64,000 nucleotides of DNA from Mytilus californianus (lineage: Eukaryota; Mollusca; Bivalvia; Mytilida; Mytilidae). Numbering within the stretch: position 1 is the first letter of the stretch; each line of letters begins with the position of its first letter. The notes under the pieces were generated by a model, which saw only the letters and a program-made list of their open reading frames with translations, did no database searches and was not told where the DNA came from. The stretch spans positions 1 through 64,000 of the forward strand of contig NW_026262598.1 of NCBI RefSeq assembly GCF_021869535.1, given 5' to 3'. Positions 44,370-54,934 of the stretch are shown here, piece by piece. The position numbers and the translations under genes were made by a program.

Positions 44370-44514
44370 AGGTAAGGGTAGGAGAATTTTTCCGCATTGA
44401 ATATTTAGAACCATTTAGTGAATGAATTCTCTTTCAACTTTCAGATAAAATGAAATATAAATGAATTATCATTCTCTGCAAAAAAAATGTTGTATTGCTA
44501 CACCACGGCACCAT
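44370..44514. other. Unique flank next to the satellite array
   Basis: This is a short AT-rich stretch with no similarity that I can see to the satellite unit or to other repeats in the window. It gives the anchor sequence on the right side of the array. Minus-strand ORFs that cross the junction here are fortuitous. Confidence 0.6.
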
Positions 44515-44760
44515 GTTAAGGGAGGTGTGAGTGCTCACAAACATGTTTAACACCGCCTCAATATATATGTGTCTGTCCCTGACCAGGAACATGTAATATA
44601 GCGGCTGTCGTAAGTTGCTGCCTGACATATTTGTTTATGATTTTGTCATAAATCAGGCAATTTTGATACGGTATGGGTTTTGTACATTGTGAAGCGTATA
44701 GTAACCAATAGTTGGTCAAATCTATTTCATTTGGACTTTGTTTGAAAGTCCTCTCAGTGA
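44515..44760 (+). repeat. Decayed mussel dispersed repeat (Penelope-tail type)
   Basis: The stretch contains 'ctcacaaacatgtttaacaccgcc', then 'gtgtctgtccctgaccagg', then 'cggtatgggttttgtacattg', in the same order as a repeat I remember as very common in Mytilus. A related segment ('ctcacaaaacatg...cgcctgtcccaagtcagg') is present in the Penelope-like 3' tail at about 58400-58490 in this same window, which supports the relationship from the sequence itself. It is diverged and non-coding. Confidence 0.6.
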
Positions 44761-45989
44761 AAACCATTCCACGTCTCCTTTTTCAATTAATGTTATTGTC
44801 TTATTTGTAAAAGGCAGATACAGCCAATATATTAGAATAAAGAACATTAATTTTCTAAAAAAGAAAACTTCATCTCTATATAGTAAGAAATGAACAAGCT
44901 CGGTGGCTAACACTGTTTGAATTTAAAAAAAAATATTAACCTTAGATTAATCATTTTTGGAAAGAATGAAAGAAGAATCCGATACAAGGGATACAAATCC
45001 GGCTGTGGCTACGGCATAAACTATTTATATAAACTTTCTACTTGAGAATAAAGATGACCTTGTATGAAGTTTTTTTGGTTGTCATCTTAATATAATATAC
45101 TTATTAATACAATTCACAAAAGCTAGCATCTTCGACTTGTAAGTTTAAAGAATTATAATGAAATAACATCTTATATGGACAGGTTGAAATATTTTTGAAT
45201 CCTGATGGTGCACTCTCATAAATTCTTTTGGAATAATCCACGTAAATTTAAATGTTGATTTGATAGCGTTTATTTATTTGTTTGCCCTCGTAAACAGTTT
45301 TGTTAAAATACCGAAATCGGTAAATTCTTATCGTGAACGAATAAGTCGGGTACACCTTTTTACATTCAGGCGTGCTTAAGTTGCACTTTTTTTAGCATCT
45401 ATCTAAAGATTAGATTATTTACACACACACAAAAATAGGGCTTACTGTTGATTTTGAAACTCTATGAATTCACATTTATATTCAACCAAACAGATAGGCC
45501 GAGATCCATACCTTTATAAGTTTCAAAACAGAGAAGGTGTGTTTGGAAACAAATAATCACGTACTGCTATATCTTTTAAGGCAAATGCAAGTCTTACTTG
45601 TATTAATTATATAATTTTAATTGGCACAATATCACATTAAAATTTACTGAGAAATATTATACATAGTAATCATGAAAATGTACTACTGTAACAATGAAAA
45701 TTCGGACAAATACACTCCTTTTCACTACCCCTCCATCTACTCATTTAAGTTTAGGCCAAACAGCCTTAGCAACAGTCTTTTATTATTTTTTCCCTGTAAA
45801 TAAAAAGATTGATTGAATTTACTTAAACTAAAAAAAAAAATACAATCTTATTTTCAATAAGAAACAAGAAAATTAATTCGAAACACAATTCATGATTTAT
45901 TTCTCCTAATTTTCAATGAAAACAAAGTATTTTATTCACTTTTCTTTTAACAAATTATTCATTTCAGAAATTTAAAAAATAAACAATAA
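44761..45989. other. No recognisable gene or repeat
   Basis: This is AT-rich intergenic sequence with frequent stops in all frames, A and T runs, and a short CA tract near 45421. I see no coding region, RNA gene or clear mobile-element end. Confidence 0.5.
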
Positions 45990-46400
45990 ACAATGTTGAA
46001 GACCGTACCTTGACCTATAATGGTTTTACTTTTATAAATTGTGACTTGGATGGAGAGTTGTCTCATTGGCACTCATACCACATCTTCCTATATCTATTTA
46101 ACCCAGCACATTCTTTATGTGTCTGTCCAAAGTCACGAGCCTGTAGTTTGGTGGTTGTCGTTGGTTCATCTCTATCATATTTATTATTTTTCGTAAATTG
46201 TTTTGTTATGAGTTATGCCGTTAGTTTTCTTGTTGAATCCTTCCACAATTTTCATGTCGGGGCTTTTTATAGCCGACTATAAGGTACGATTTTTCGTTGT
46301 TGAAGGACAAACGATAGCATATAATTGCTAACATACACTTTATTTGACCCTGGTGGATAGTTATCTTATTTGCAATCATACAACATCTCCACTATTTATA
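45990..46400 (+). repeat. Two partial copies of a mussel dispersed repeat in tandem
   Basis: The first piece (45990-46095) ends with 'ggagagttgtctcattggca' followed by 'ctcataccacatcttcc'. The second (46098-46400) starts with 'tgtctgtccaaagtcacgag', passes through 'gccgttagttttcttgttga' and 'cggggctttttatagccg', and ends with a diverged version of the same closing motif ('ggatagttatcttatttgca', 'caacatctcc'). This is the order of the abundant Mytilus repeat as I remember it. A reverse-strand relative lies at about 59938-60150. The 90-codon ORF at 46010-46282 lies across both copies and is not a gene. Confidence 0.65.
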
Positions 46401-47277
46401 TTTAAAAAAAAAAAACAAAAAAAAAAACAGCACCAACAAAAGATGAATGGTCGTTTTTTTTTATTGAACTTACAAAATTTCACCCTGACAACAAATAAGA
46501 CAACAGTCGTTAGTATTATAACGATATATGAATGTATTTAGGATAATATGGTTGAAAAACCTTTTTGTCTTTAAAAACACAAAGTCAAATAGAGGTACGC
46601 AACCACGACTTCTGAACGAAATTAACGGCATATATTTTGTAATATTTGATAAGTAGTTTATTTTGTATATTTGTAAGCCGGTAAAGCTTTGATACAGCCA
46701 AAATATCGTCACTTGATATTATCTAAACAGTGATTTATTTCATCTTTAAATTACAATATATTGCAAGACGCCGTACAGACAAAAGTTGTTATTTTGCAAT
46801 TCGCCGTACAACGTCCTGCAATTCGCCGTACAATAAACAAACAATGTTTTGGTCCATATTCTTTAAAAACATCTTTATGACAACAGATTTCAGTCTTTAT
46901 GATGTCACACTATCATAATCTAAAAACGTGTCTGGAAAAATAATGAAAAACAGTTGAATATCTTGCCAATGGGGCGACAGAGGACAATCGACCTCGAAAT
47001 TTTCAGGTACTAAGTGGCAAGCTTTGGAGTATAACACAAAATTTTGTCTTAATTTTGTACTTATCAGCCTAATAATTTAAAGAATTATATATCAGAAAAT
47101 CATTTCTTAAGCGGTACCCTCGTCAAATCAGTAGAAATGCTTTAAATTGAATGAATTCTTACCTTGTTTACTTTTTTTTTCCATTTCTCTCCGCTTCGTT
47201 AGTACCCAATTTCCGGTGGCGATGATACACAGTGCCAGTAAGCTGATTTATATAACTGCATGTAAATTAAACTTCAT
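46401..47277. other. Non-coding stretch with poly-A and a small repeated motif
   Basis: The start holds A-rich tracts near 46403-46430. At 46762-46833 the motif TGCAATTCGCCGTACA occurs twice (46795-46810 and 46818-46833), and a related TGCAAGACGCCGTACA lies at 46762-46777. The rest is AT-rich with no recognisable gene. Confidence 0.5.
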
Positions 47278-47749
47278 TTGATACTAATAAAGGTAGCTGG
47301 GGTGTCTTCCTCCATCTTGGATTTTGAAATAGCAGATAACAATCAGTCTATTAAACTGTATATTCTACTTACTAGTACACATGGTACAATCATAAACCTT
47401 GTAATAAATTGTCAAAAAATGGCCTTTGAAAATAGTGAAATTAATTACTTTTGGAGTGTCAAAAATTCGTTGGAAGTACTTGATAAATTGCATGCTTATA
47501 TTGGTGATTTCGAATCTGTTCAAAGTTTTGATTTTTCTACCCTATATACCACTTTGCTTCATAATCGTATTAAGAAAAATTCACACACCTAATTAAATGG
47601 GCATTTAAAAAGTCAGAATGCGAATATATATGTTCAAACTCTTTTAGGTCATTTTTAGTAACAACAAACAAAAGAACTATGTCAATTGGACATGCTTTGA
47701 TACGATAACTGCCCTTGAATTTTTACTAGATAACATTTTTGTTAGGCAG
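47278..47749 (+). pseudogene. Penelope-like reverse-transcriptase fragment, 5' part (broken)
   Basis: The open frame 47278-47592 contains SVKNSLEVLDKLHAYIGDF and FDFSTLYTTL, which match the N-terminal part of the RT domain in Penelope-like retroelements of bivalves and cnidarians. The FDFSTLYT segment corresponds to RT motif A. After the first stop, similarity continues in shifted frames: KWAFKKSECEYICSNSFRSF near 47597-47660, then NWTCFDTITALEFLLDNIFV to about 47748. The copy therefore has at least two frame breaks and is dead. It stops just where the next RT segment (GDSVYRQ...) would be expected. That segment is found at about 54937 on the same strand. Family assignment is from recognised motifs, not a search. 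Confidence 0.85.
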
Positions 47750-48224
47750 TTAAGCTGCCTTATGCGAGCACCCTAGATTTGTGTTCTACCCAATAAATTA
47801 TGAAATACGTGCCATTGTTATTATCTAGCTGGATGTAATGTTTTTTATAACTAATTGAATAGTTTTTTCATACTTTTAATTCTGGATTACAAAAATATGA
47901 CCAGAAAAAACCTTAAATAATCGTCGAACCACCCAAAAGTTTTGAAGTTGCACATAGGAAGTAGAGCACATTAGGAATCCTTATGTAGTTTATTATCCCC
48001 TGTGCTTTTGGCTAAGATGTCAAAGAACAATTGTATGAAATATTTAATCGCCGAAAATCTTTAAAGACAAGTAGTTTAGATTTCCCAAATGGCAAAAGTC
48101 GTAGGAATATTGTTTGTCGTCAATACGTGTTACAACTACGTCAGTAGTCTATTAATAAGTTCCACTGTTCATGCTGTTGGCGGCAATTTCAAATTAGAAG
48201 ACGAAATTTTCGTATCTTTTCAAT

Positions 48225-48330
48225 TTGGAGGCAGGGGTTCAAATTAGCGGTGGTCCGAGGTCCGCGACCTTCCACTTTTGCAATCGGACTCTCGACTTGG
48301 TTACTAGCTACGCCCGACGGACCTTTCACT
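48225..48330 (-). other. GC-richer patch, possible remnant of an unknown repeat or exon
   Basis: This segment is clearly richer in G and C than its surroundings. On the minus strand it stays open as part of a 72-codon frame (48189-48407) containing KGPSGVASNQVESPIAKVEG. I do not recognise a domain. There is no start context, and the frame runs into low-complexity sequence at both ends. It may be a piece of a dispersed repeat with higher GC, or an orphan exon. No function is proposed. Confidence 0.25.
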
Positions 48331-48906
48331 TGAAAGAAAATTAAAAATAACTTTGCAAACCTTTTTACCAAAGTCTCTAAATAAACGATCTCAAAACGTA
48401 TTTTCATCTTTATTATTCATGACAGCGATGTTCATTTTGTTCAACCGCTAGCTTTATACAGATAATCGCCTACAAGTAATGTGTAAATTCGAGTAAAATC
48501 GTATCTGACTGACAAAAACAACATTGAAAAACAATGGATGCCGTGTAGACAATTACAATATCGGGTCCGATTCCGGAAGCGGATAAGGGTAATTCCAGGT
48601 TTTGGAGATCAACTACAAAAAAAAATTTCAGGCAGGTGACAAAATACATCTATGCATGGTAAATAAATATAAACACTAGAAATGGAAACCAAAAGATATA
48701 TGTAAAAGAAAGAAAAAGCAAAAAATATTTAATACAGAAACTCAAAATTACTTTTTGACAAATTTTAATGTCAAAATCCCATGTGCAAGAATATGTCACA
48801 TTTCCAAGCGAGATAACCCAATCTGTTTATATTGGACAGTAGATAATTAACGATAACTCTTAACTCCTTCCAATAGATGTCGTTGCATTTACTAATCTTG
48901 TTAAAA

Positions 48907-48922
48907 CAGAGACATGTCTCTG
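48907..48922. repeat. 16-bp perfect palindrome CAGAGACATGTCTCTG
   Basis: The sequence is its own reverse complement. Its arms CAGAGACAT/ATGTCTCTG are the same as the outer nine bases of the 33-bp palindrome at 55191-55223. Both are preceded by a TTTAAA- or TTAAAA-type sequence. No clear target duplication is seen around this one. Confidence 0.8.
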
Positions 48923-50022
48923 ATAAAAAATAATTAGCGTCTTCACGGGAGTTATAAATTACGATACTTGAGTTAGTGGTCTTTAAAAGGGCTATGATAT
49001 TGAGATCAAAACCGCGTCGAGATTATAAATCAATGTACGAAGGGGAAATTATTTTGAAAAATTAGGGAAAAAATCCATAATTTTTGTTAATTGATCTTGA
49101 ATGACATTTTTTAACAAACAGTCATAAAACGTATCTCATGAGTTTTGATGTTCATGTATCTTTAAAAATACCATCTAGGAGGTTATATGACATCCGTGTT
49201 ACCAAGAAATTTAATATTTTCATTTGTCCTTATGCAACAGAGCTGACGACGAAATTGGTACCGAACCGTAGCTTATTGCAGTTTAATCACCATAAGCATT
49301 AGTAGTGAAATTATATGACATAATATCAGCTGTGTTTTTTATAAACATATTAACACCAGCAAACACAAATTCGTCCAGCTTTCTAACAATAGGCTATATA
49401 TATTCGTTCATTTCAATACAATCATTCATTTATGCCTTGGACAAATAAGTTGCTTTAAAATGATGCTATACATGTCTTTGAAGAAATAACTTACAAGCTA
49501 GATTTTTTAAATTTTTTAAATGTTTTATGTAAAAACGGCTAAACATATCTCAACCATCTTTAGTTAGGTAAGGCGTAAGCAGACAAAAGGTTCAATAAAT
49601 CAAATTTAGACAATTGGTGAAAATTAAATATATAAATTCTAAGACTAAATAATTGAAGAATAAGTCATTCAACAGTTAAAATATATTTTTATTGATATTG
49701 ATAAGTAGAGCTCTCTCTCTAATTGATAAGTGAAGATTTATCAATTGTAGTAACTAAAGACATCATCATGAAGCGAGTTAGGTCGCAAGCGCTTTTATAG
49801 TGGGTCTCCCTTTTTATGTGTGTTTAGGAGTAACTCTTATTTGAAAGTTTTCTTTCATATTTCGACTTATTTTCACTTATCTAAAATTTTCTAACTGCTA
49901 TCTGTGCGATTTAATACTAACAGTATTTATATCTGATGTCCCTCTGTCCTTATTTTCAACAGTGCAAGAAAGGTAGAAAATTTGCCTGAATTAAGTCACG
50001 GATAAAAATTCACAGGACAATA

Positions 50023-50254
50023 AGGGTCGACATCAAAAGTTCAATGTAGAATAAACAAACTTAATTCACATAGTTTTTTCACTGACCCCCACCCCCTCTT
50101 AACTTAATTTGGGAAAGATTGATTGACCAATACAGATATATGTAAAATCGATGTCAAATAAACAAAACTTGCAGCAATTTTTACCCCCCCCCCCCCCCAA
50201 ACTATTTGAATTAAGTTTTTTTTTATCCTACATTGATCTTTTGATGTCGTCCCT
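50023..50254. mobile_element. 232-bp MITE with ~55-bp TIRs and TA target duplication
   Basis: The left arm starts AGGGTCGACATCAAAAGTTC and the right arm, read in reverse complement, starts AGGGACGACATCAAAAGATC. The two arms stay similar for about 55 bp with few mismatches and a small length difference in an A run. TA lies on both sides (50021-50022 and 50255-50256). The centre has no ORF and includes a run of 15 C at 50184-50198. TA duplication with TIRs fits a Tc1/mariner-type non-autonomous element. The family is not identified. Confidence 0.8.
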
Positions 50255-50256
50255 TA

Positions 50257-52426
50257 ATCAAAGCTCATTTATGCGATTCATAGTTTGTCTTTGATAAATA
50301 AATCGCCTTTAAAAAAAGCAATTTACATTGTTCATGAACAATTGATTATAAAAACTTAGGAAACATTTTTCTTGTTTGAGATTTTTTTCCACAAAGCAAG
50401 AAAGATCGAAAATTTAACTTAAAAAAAATCAGGGACACAGTTATTTTTTTTAGTCGTGGCATATGCACCAGATAAAAGGTGTTTTGAAATACAAGGAAAC
50501 CCCCAACATATCAACGAAGAAGGGCTTCTTGTGCTGTGCATAAGATTAAAACTTGTCACCAGGTCTTCAGCAATCGGCTTTTTAATATTCATTTACAATG
50601 ACAACACATTCATCATTATAACAGAAACCAACATTCAATGTGTTGTAAGCGTTACATTTTTTCACACAAGAACATTTTGAACAGTCTATTTCTAAAATGA
50701 CCGAGAGACAACTTACATGTGTTTTGTATTGCACCATTAAGTAATTAAAAAAAACCATATATATAGAAAATGACAAATTAAAAGAAGAAATAAAAAAATA
50801 AAAGCTGCAAATTAAACTATCTATACATAGATAACACTAATCAATTTACTTCCATGGTCAAACTGAAGAGCGAGGAACACGATTCCCTAAAAAAGAGTGA
50901 TTTGAAAGATTTTTTGCATTAGTTTTCGAGTTCTCAAATTCGTTTTAATAGTTCCACCACATTGATGTAATGTCATTACAGGATGATACTTCCACAACAA
51001 ACCGTGCATACATTCATTACATTTACATATGTCACCAATTAACACAAGTTGTATTGTATCAGATTCAATTTAATAAAACAAACAGTGGCATCCTGTTGAG
51101 CATATATAAGACATCGTAATTGGAGATAGGAAAGACAATCAAGCGACAGGGTGCCTGCTGATAATAAAATTCATTTGACAATATATCAATTTCGAACTTT
51201 TTTAATATACCACCTTTTCATTTTCTTTAAATATTATCGAAATACAAATGATGGCAAAATGTTTTACGGGTGAAAATAAAATTGAACAGCGAATCGTTTA
51301 TTATTATTTAAATGTAAATGTATACTTTATCATTTATCATTAAATACGTTTCACCAAATATGAATAAAAAATATCTTTATAGTCTCTATTTTATGAAATT
51401 ATACGAACTATGAACTATCATGAACAAGAACCCTTACAGTAAAACTCCATTATGTCCTTTGAACAGATGAGTTATCCCGACGAATACAATTTAATATAAT
51501 TAAATATAATTTTATTTTGTATTCAATATTTATCGTTTCTATTTGGACAATAAAAAATAGCCGCAGTGAACACTTTGAATTTGAACTTATTATGTATTAT
51601 TTCATTTATTTAAGAATAACCGGAATTTATTTTACTTGTATAACAGTATGATCTCGCTAATGCACGTTGTTTTCGTATATTACATTTGTGTTGGTTATTT
51701 TTTTCAAAGACGACTTTTCAAAACGCCGGAGACCTAAGAATTTCTTAATTTAAACTGACTTTTCTGACATCAAAATATAGCTTATTGACAGGAGTATTCA
51801 ACAGTATGTGTTAATAGTATTTCCTCTGCATAGTAAGTGTGCTTCAATTTTTTCAGTTACTGCTGTCTCGTTTCTTTTGAGGTAATTCATCGATATTTAC
51901 TGATGTGAGTAAGGGAATTAAGATAATGAAATTTCAAAAAATCGGGGACCTAACAATGACATAAGATAACTGGATTTTTTAATACCACCAGAAAGGTAAA
52001 TCTATGTAGAATTCGGTCGTATGTGTTAATAAGAATTCAGATGATTAATAAAAATAATATGAAGAATTAATGAAGGGTACCCATTTCTTTTCCCATTACT
52101 TTCTATGTTAATCGAACATCATTAAAAACATTGCACCCCGGGTGTCGCTGATAATGGTAATCGGCCATTAGTGTCCTTCATTCTTGGGTATGCAATACAA
52201 TGTGACAGCTGGGAACAGTATATCTAACAATATATATGTTCCTGGTGACAGTATAAATCTTCTTTATCAGTGATAAATGTTGATAATGCATGTAAGATGC
52301 TTTTAAAGTGTAAACATATTACTGCAATTTTTTTCTCAATTTTGAAGGGTCAGTTAACATAGCTGGAAGTTTCTTACTTTGTTTTCGCAAATAGTGCAAC
52401 TAGATTATATGATACCTGAATGTAAG
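50257..52426. other. No recognisable gene
   Basis: The stretch is AT-rich with scattered homopolymers. The 74-codon plus-strand frame at 50456-50680 and the overlapping minus-strand frame show no known domain and no supporting context. I found no RNA gene or clear element boundary. Confidence 0.45.
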
Positions 52427-54037
52427 CAAATCATATGATATATAGGTGGAATCCTTTGGGTCACTCTACCCCCTCCTGTTTGATAACTTTGAAACGGATG
52501 AGATCCCCACCCCTAAACCATATATATTCATGTATGGGACTATATAACTAATCAAATGAAATATAGGGGGAAGTCCCTAGGGTAACCCCACCCCTCCTGT
52601 TTGAGAACTTGGAAACAGTCGAGATCCCCACCCCTAAACCATATATATTCATGTATGGGTCAATATAATAAATCAAATGAAATATAGAGGGAGTCCCTGC
52701 GGTCACCCCACCCCTCCTGTTTGAGAATTTGGAAACGGTCAAGATCCCAAGACAAGACAAGACAATTTATTTAAACTTAAGCACACGTATGGTGCTACAA
52801 GAGGATAACAATTATACATTAACAATTACATATATACTTATACATTTACAAGCAAGACACACAATAAATAAATAAGTGATATCATACAATAAAATTGAAA
52901 TAAACCATAGTTGGTTGATTTGTTTGCAAAATTCTTAATTGCAACGTGGATATGAAGTTATTGTAACATGCTTTGTATTATGAAAATATTTTTTCAATAT
53001 GTCTTAGAAACATGCACACTTTTGTTAGCAGTGGCACGTTACAGTGTGATAATAGACCAGTAAGTTTCAATTGGGAAGGATTTTGTGTGTAATATGTAGG
53101 TATATATCTTTCTCTTAAAGACATAATTTGTACATTGGAGCATACAAAAAAATAATGATCCCATGAACCATACATATTCATGTATGTGACAATATAACAA
53201 ATGAAATGAAATATAGGGGGAGTCCTTGGGGGTCACCCCACCCCTCCTGTTTGAGAACTTGGAAACGGTCGAGATCCACCCCTTAACCATATATATTCAT
53301 GTATGGGACAATATAACAAATCATATGAAATATAGGTTGAGTGCCTGGGGCCACTCTACCCCTTCCTGTTTGAGAATTTGAAAACGGTCGAGATCCCCAC
53401 CCTAAACCATATATATTCATGTATGGGACAATATAACAAATCAAATGAAATATAGGGGCAGCTCCTATGGTCACTGTAAACCATCCTGTTTGAGAACTTG
53501 GAAACGGTCGAGATCCTCACCCCGAAACCATATATACTCATGTATGGGACTATATAACAAATCAAATGAAATATAGGGGAGTCCCTGCAGTCACCCCACC
53601 CCTCCTGTTTGAGAACTTGGAAACAGTCGAGATCCCGACCTCTAAATTAAACCATATATATTCATGTATGGGACAGCAGAACTTATCAAATGAAATATAG
53701 GGAGAGTCCTAAGGTTCACCCTACCCCCTCCTGTTTGATAACTTGGAAACAGATGAGATCCCCACCCCTAAACCATATATACTCATGTATTTGGCAATGT
53801 AACAAATCAAATGAAATATAGGGGAAGTCACTGGGGTCACCCCACCCCCTCCTGTTTGAAAACTTGATAACGGTCGAGATCCCCACCCCTAAACCATATA
53901 TATATTCATGTATGGGACAACATAAAAAATCAAATGAAATATATGGTTAGTCCCTAAGGTCACCCCATCCCCTCTTGTGTGTGTTTTAAGAACTTGTAAA
54001 AGTTTGAGATACCAACTCCTAAACCATATTCATTCCT
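52427..54037. repeat. Minisatellite of about ten ~120-bp units, interrupted by a LINE fragment
   Basis: Each unit carries 'ccatatatattcatgtatgg', 'caaatgaaatatagggg', 'gtcaccccacccctcctg' and 'gagaacttggaaac'. The 'cctgtttga' anchor falls at 52475, 52596, 52716, 53246, 53365, 53485, 53604, 53730, 53851 and about 53973, a spacing of 119-126 bp apart from the 530-bp step that contains the insertion. Units differ by several percent, so the array is much older than the 1,747-bp satellite. Minus-strand ORFs with a 40-residue period arise only because 120 is divisible by three. Confidence 0.93.
52749..53156 (-). mobile_element. 5'-truncated LINE (non-LTR retrotransposon) remnant
   Basis: This 408-bp block interrupts the minisatellite and is bounded by GATCCC at 52743-52748 and 53157-53162, a likely target duplication. 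Read on the minus strand it ends with 'aataaattgtcttgtcttg' type sequence, the repeated TTGTC tail typical of bivalve LINE 3' ends. Just upstream, the minus strand encodes a C-terminal-like peptide including LRERYIPTYYT and LLTKVCMFLRHIEKIF. This resembles the extreme C-terminus of CR1-group ORF2 proteins as I remember them. All catalytic parts are missing. Type is inferred from tail, orientation and target duplication. Confidence 0.75.
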
Positions 54038-54855
54038 GTTCGTCATTTCAAACAGATTTGAATGACATACAAGGTCAATCTCATAGGCATCACATATGCA
54101 TATCACTTTACTAGACCTAATCAATGTGTACTAGACTTTGCCCAATGTCAGGCGACCATGGGAATGAATAATTATGGCAGCTTTGTTTGGGAGACTTCGT
54201 AACAGCATTCTGTTACAATTATTTCTTGTTTATTATAAAATTTTATTGATGCAAAAAATGAGTAGGTTTAAAGAATTTACCTTAATTATATTTTGAATAA
54301 TCTCTGGTTCTATAAAAAATTTCATTTTAATATGGCTCATTTTAAAGAAAACATATCTTTCAAGACCAAGAGTGTTTGACCAACTTTATTATAATCACCT
54401 GTCATTTTATTCCAAACTTAGACATCATGGACTTGGGGTGAAGGCGGGGGTCATTTACATTTACTATGGGCAGGTCAGTCAGACCTCACCTTTGATCCCC
54501 GTAGTAGTAAACATTTGTCTGATTTGTGTCTCATAACTTTTGCACTGTAGAACACAAACTCAGTTTTCTTTCCAGGGAAGCAAGTCCATGCATACTATTA
54601 CAAGCTCGTACTAAGTCAACTTGAACTACTAACAGTCAACTAATACCAACGTTAACTATCAACTAGAACAACTGCAATCATTTCGAACTTGTACCACTGC
54701 AGACACATGACCATTAAAAATATACTTGATATATGCGTTGCTTTTGAAAACCTTGATAAAATATGAATTATTTGCCTTAATAATTAATTCATTAAATGAA
54801 CATAAATGCACAATATATGAATGTTTAATGTTTGTTCTTTTAAATCTTAAAAAAA
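54038..54855. other. No recognisable gene
   Basis: AT-rich sequence follows the minisatellite. A short inverted motif 'ggtcagtcagacc' lies near 54472. I see no ORF of interest and no RNA gene. Confidence 0.45.
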
Positions 54856-54934
54856 ATGAAGCAACATAGCCACAGTTTTCATAATTATGTTTGCCTTGGT
54901 TTTTGGTTAACTGCCTACAGCGCTTACAGTGCTT

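Larger units (their letters stand above)
47750..50020. other. Gene-poor stretch between two repeat blocks
   Basis: No coding region is supported here. A 16-bp perfect palindrome lies at 48907-48922, and a more GC-rich patch at about 48225-48330 (listed separately). The remainder is AT-rich sequence with short A and T runs and a small CT tract near 49711. Confidence 0.45.

Noticed and set aside
44362..44378. Perfect-looking splice donor CAG|GTAAGG at the array edge
   Set aside because: No exon or gene surrounds it. One short consensus match is expected by chance.
44139..44414. 91-codon minus-strand ORF across the satellite edge
   Set aside because: It spans the junction between the TIR module and unrelated flank, so it is a chance frame.
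46010..46282. 90-codon plus-strand ORF
   Set aside because: It lies across two partial copies of a dispersed mussel repeat and has no domain.
49964..50440. Possible direct repeat 'gcaagaaag...gaaaattt' on both sides of the TA MITE
   Set aside because: Similarity fades after about 20 bp and lies outside the TA duplication, so it is probably chance.
52548..53565. Minus-strand ORFs with a 40-residue repeating peptide
   Set aside because: They come from the ~120-bp minisatellite. Unit lengths of 119-126 bp break the frame between copies, and one ORF crosses the LINE insertion.
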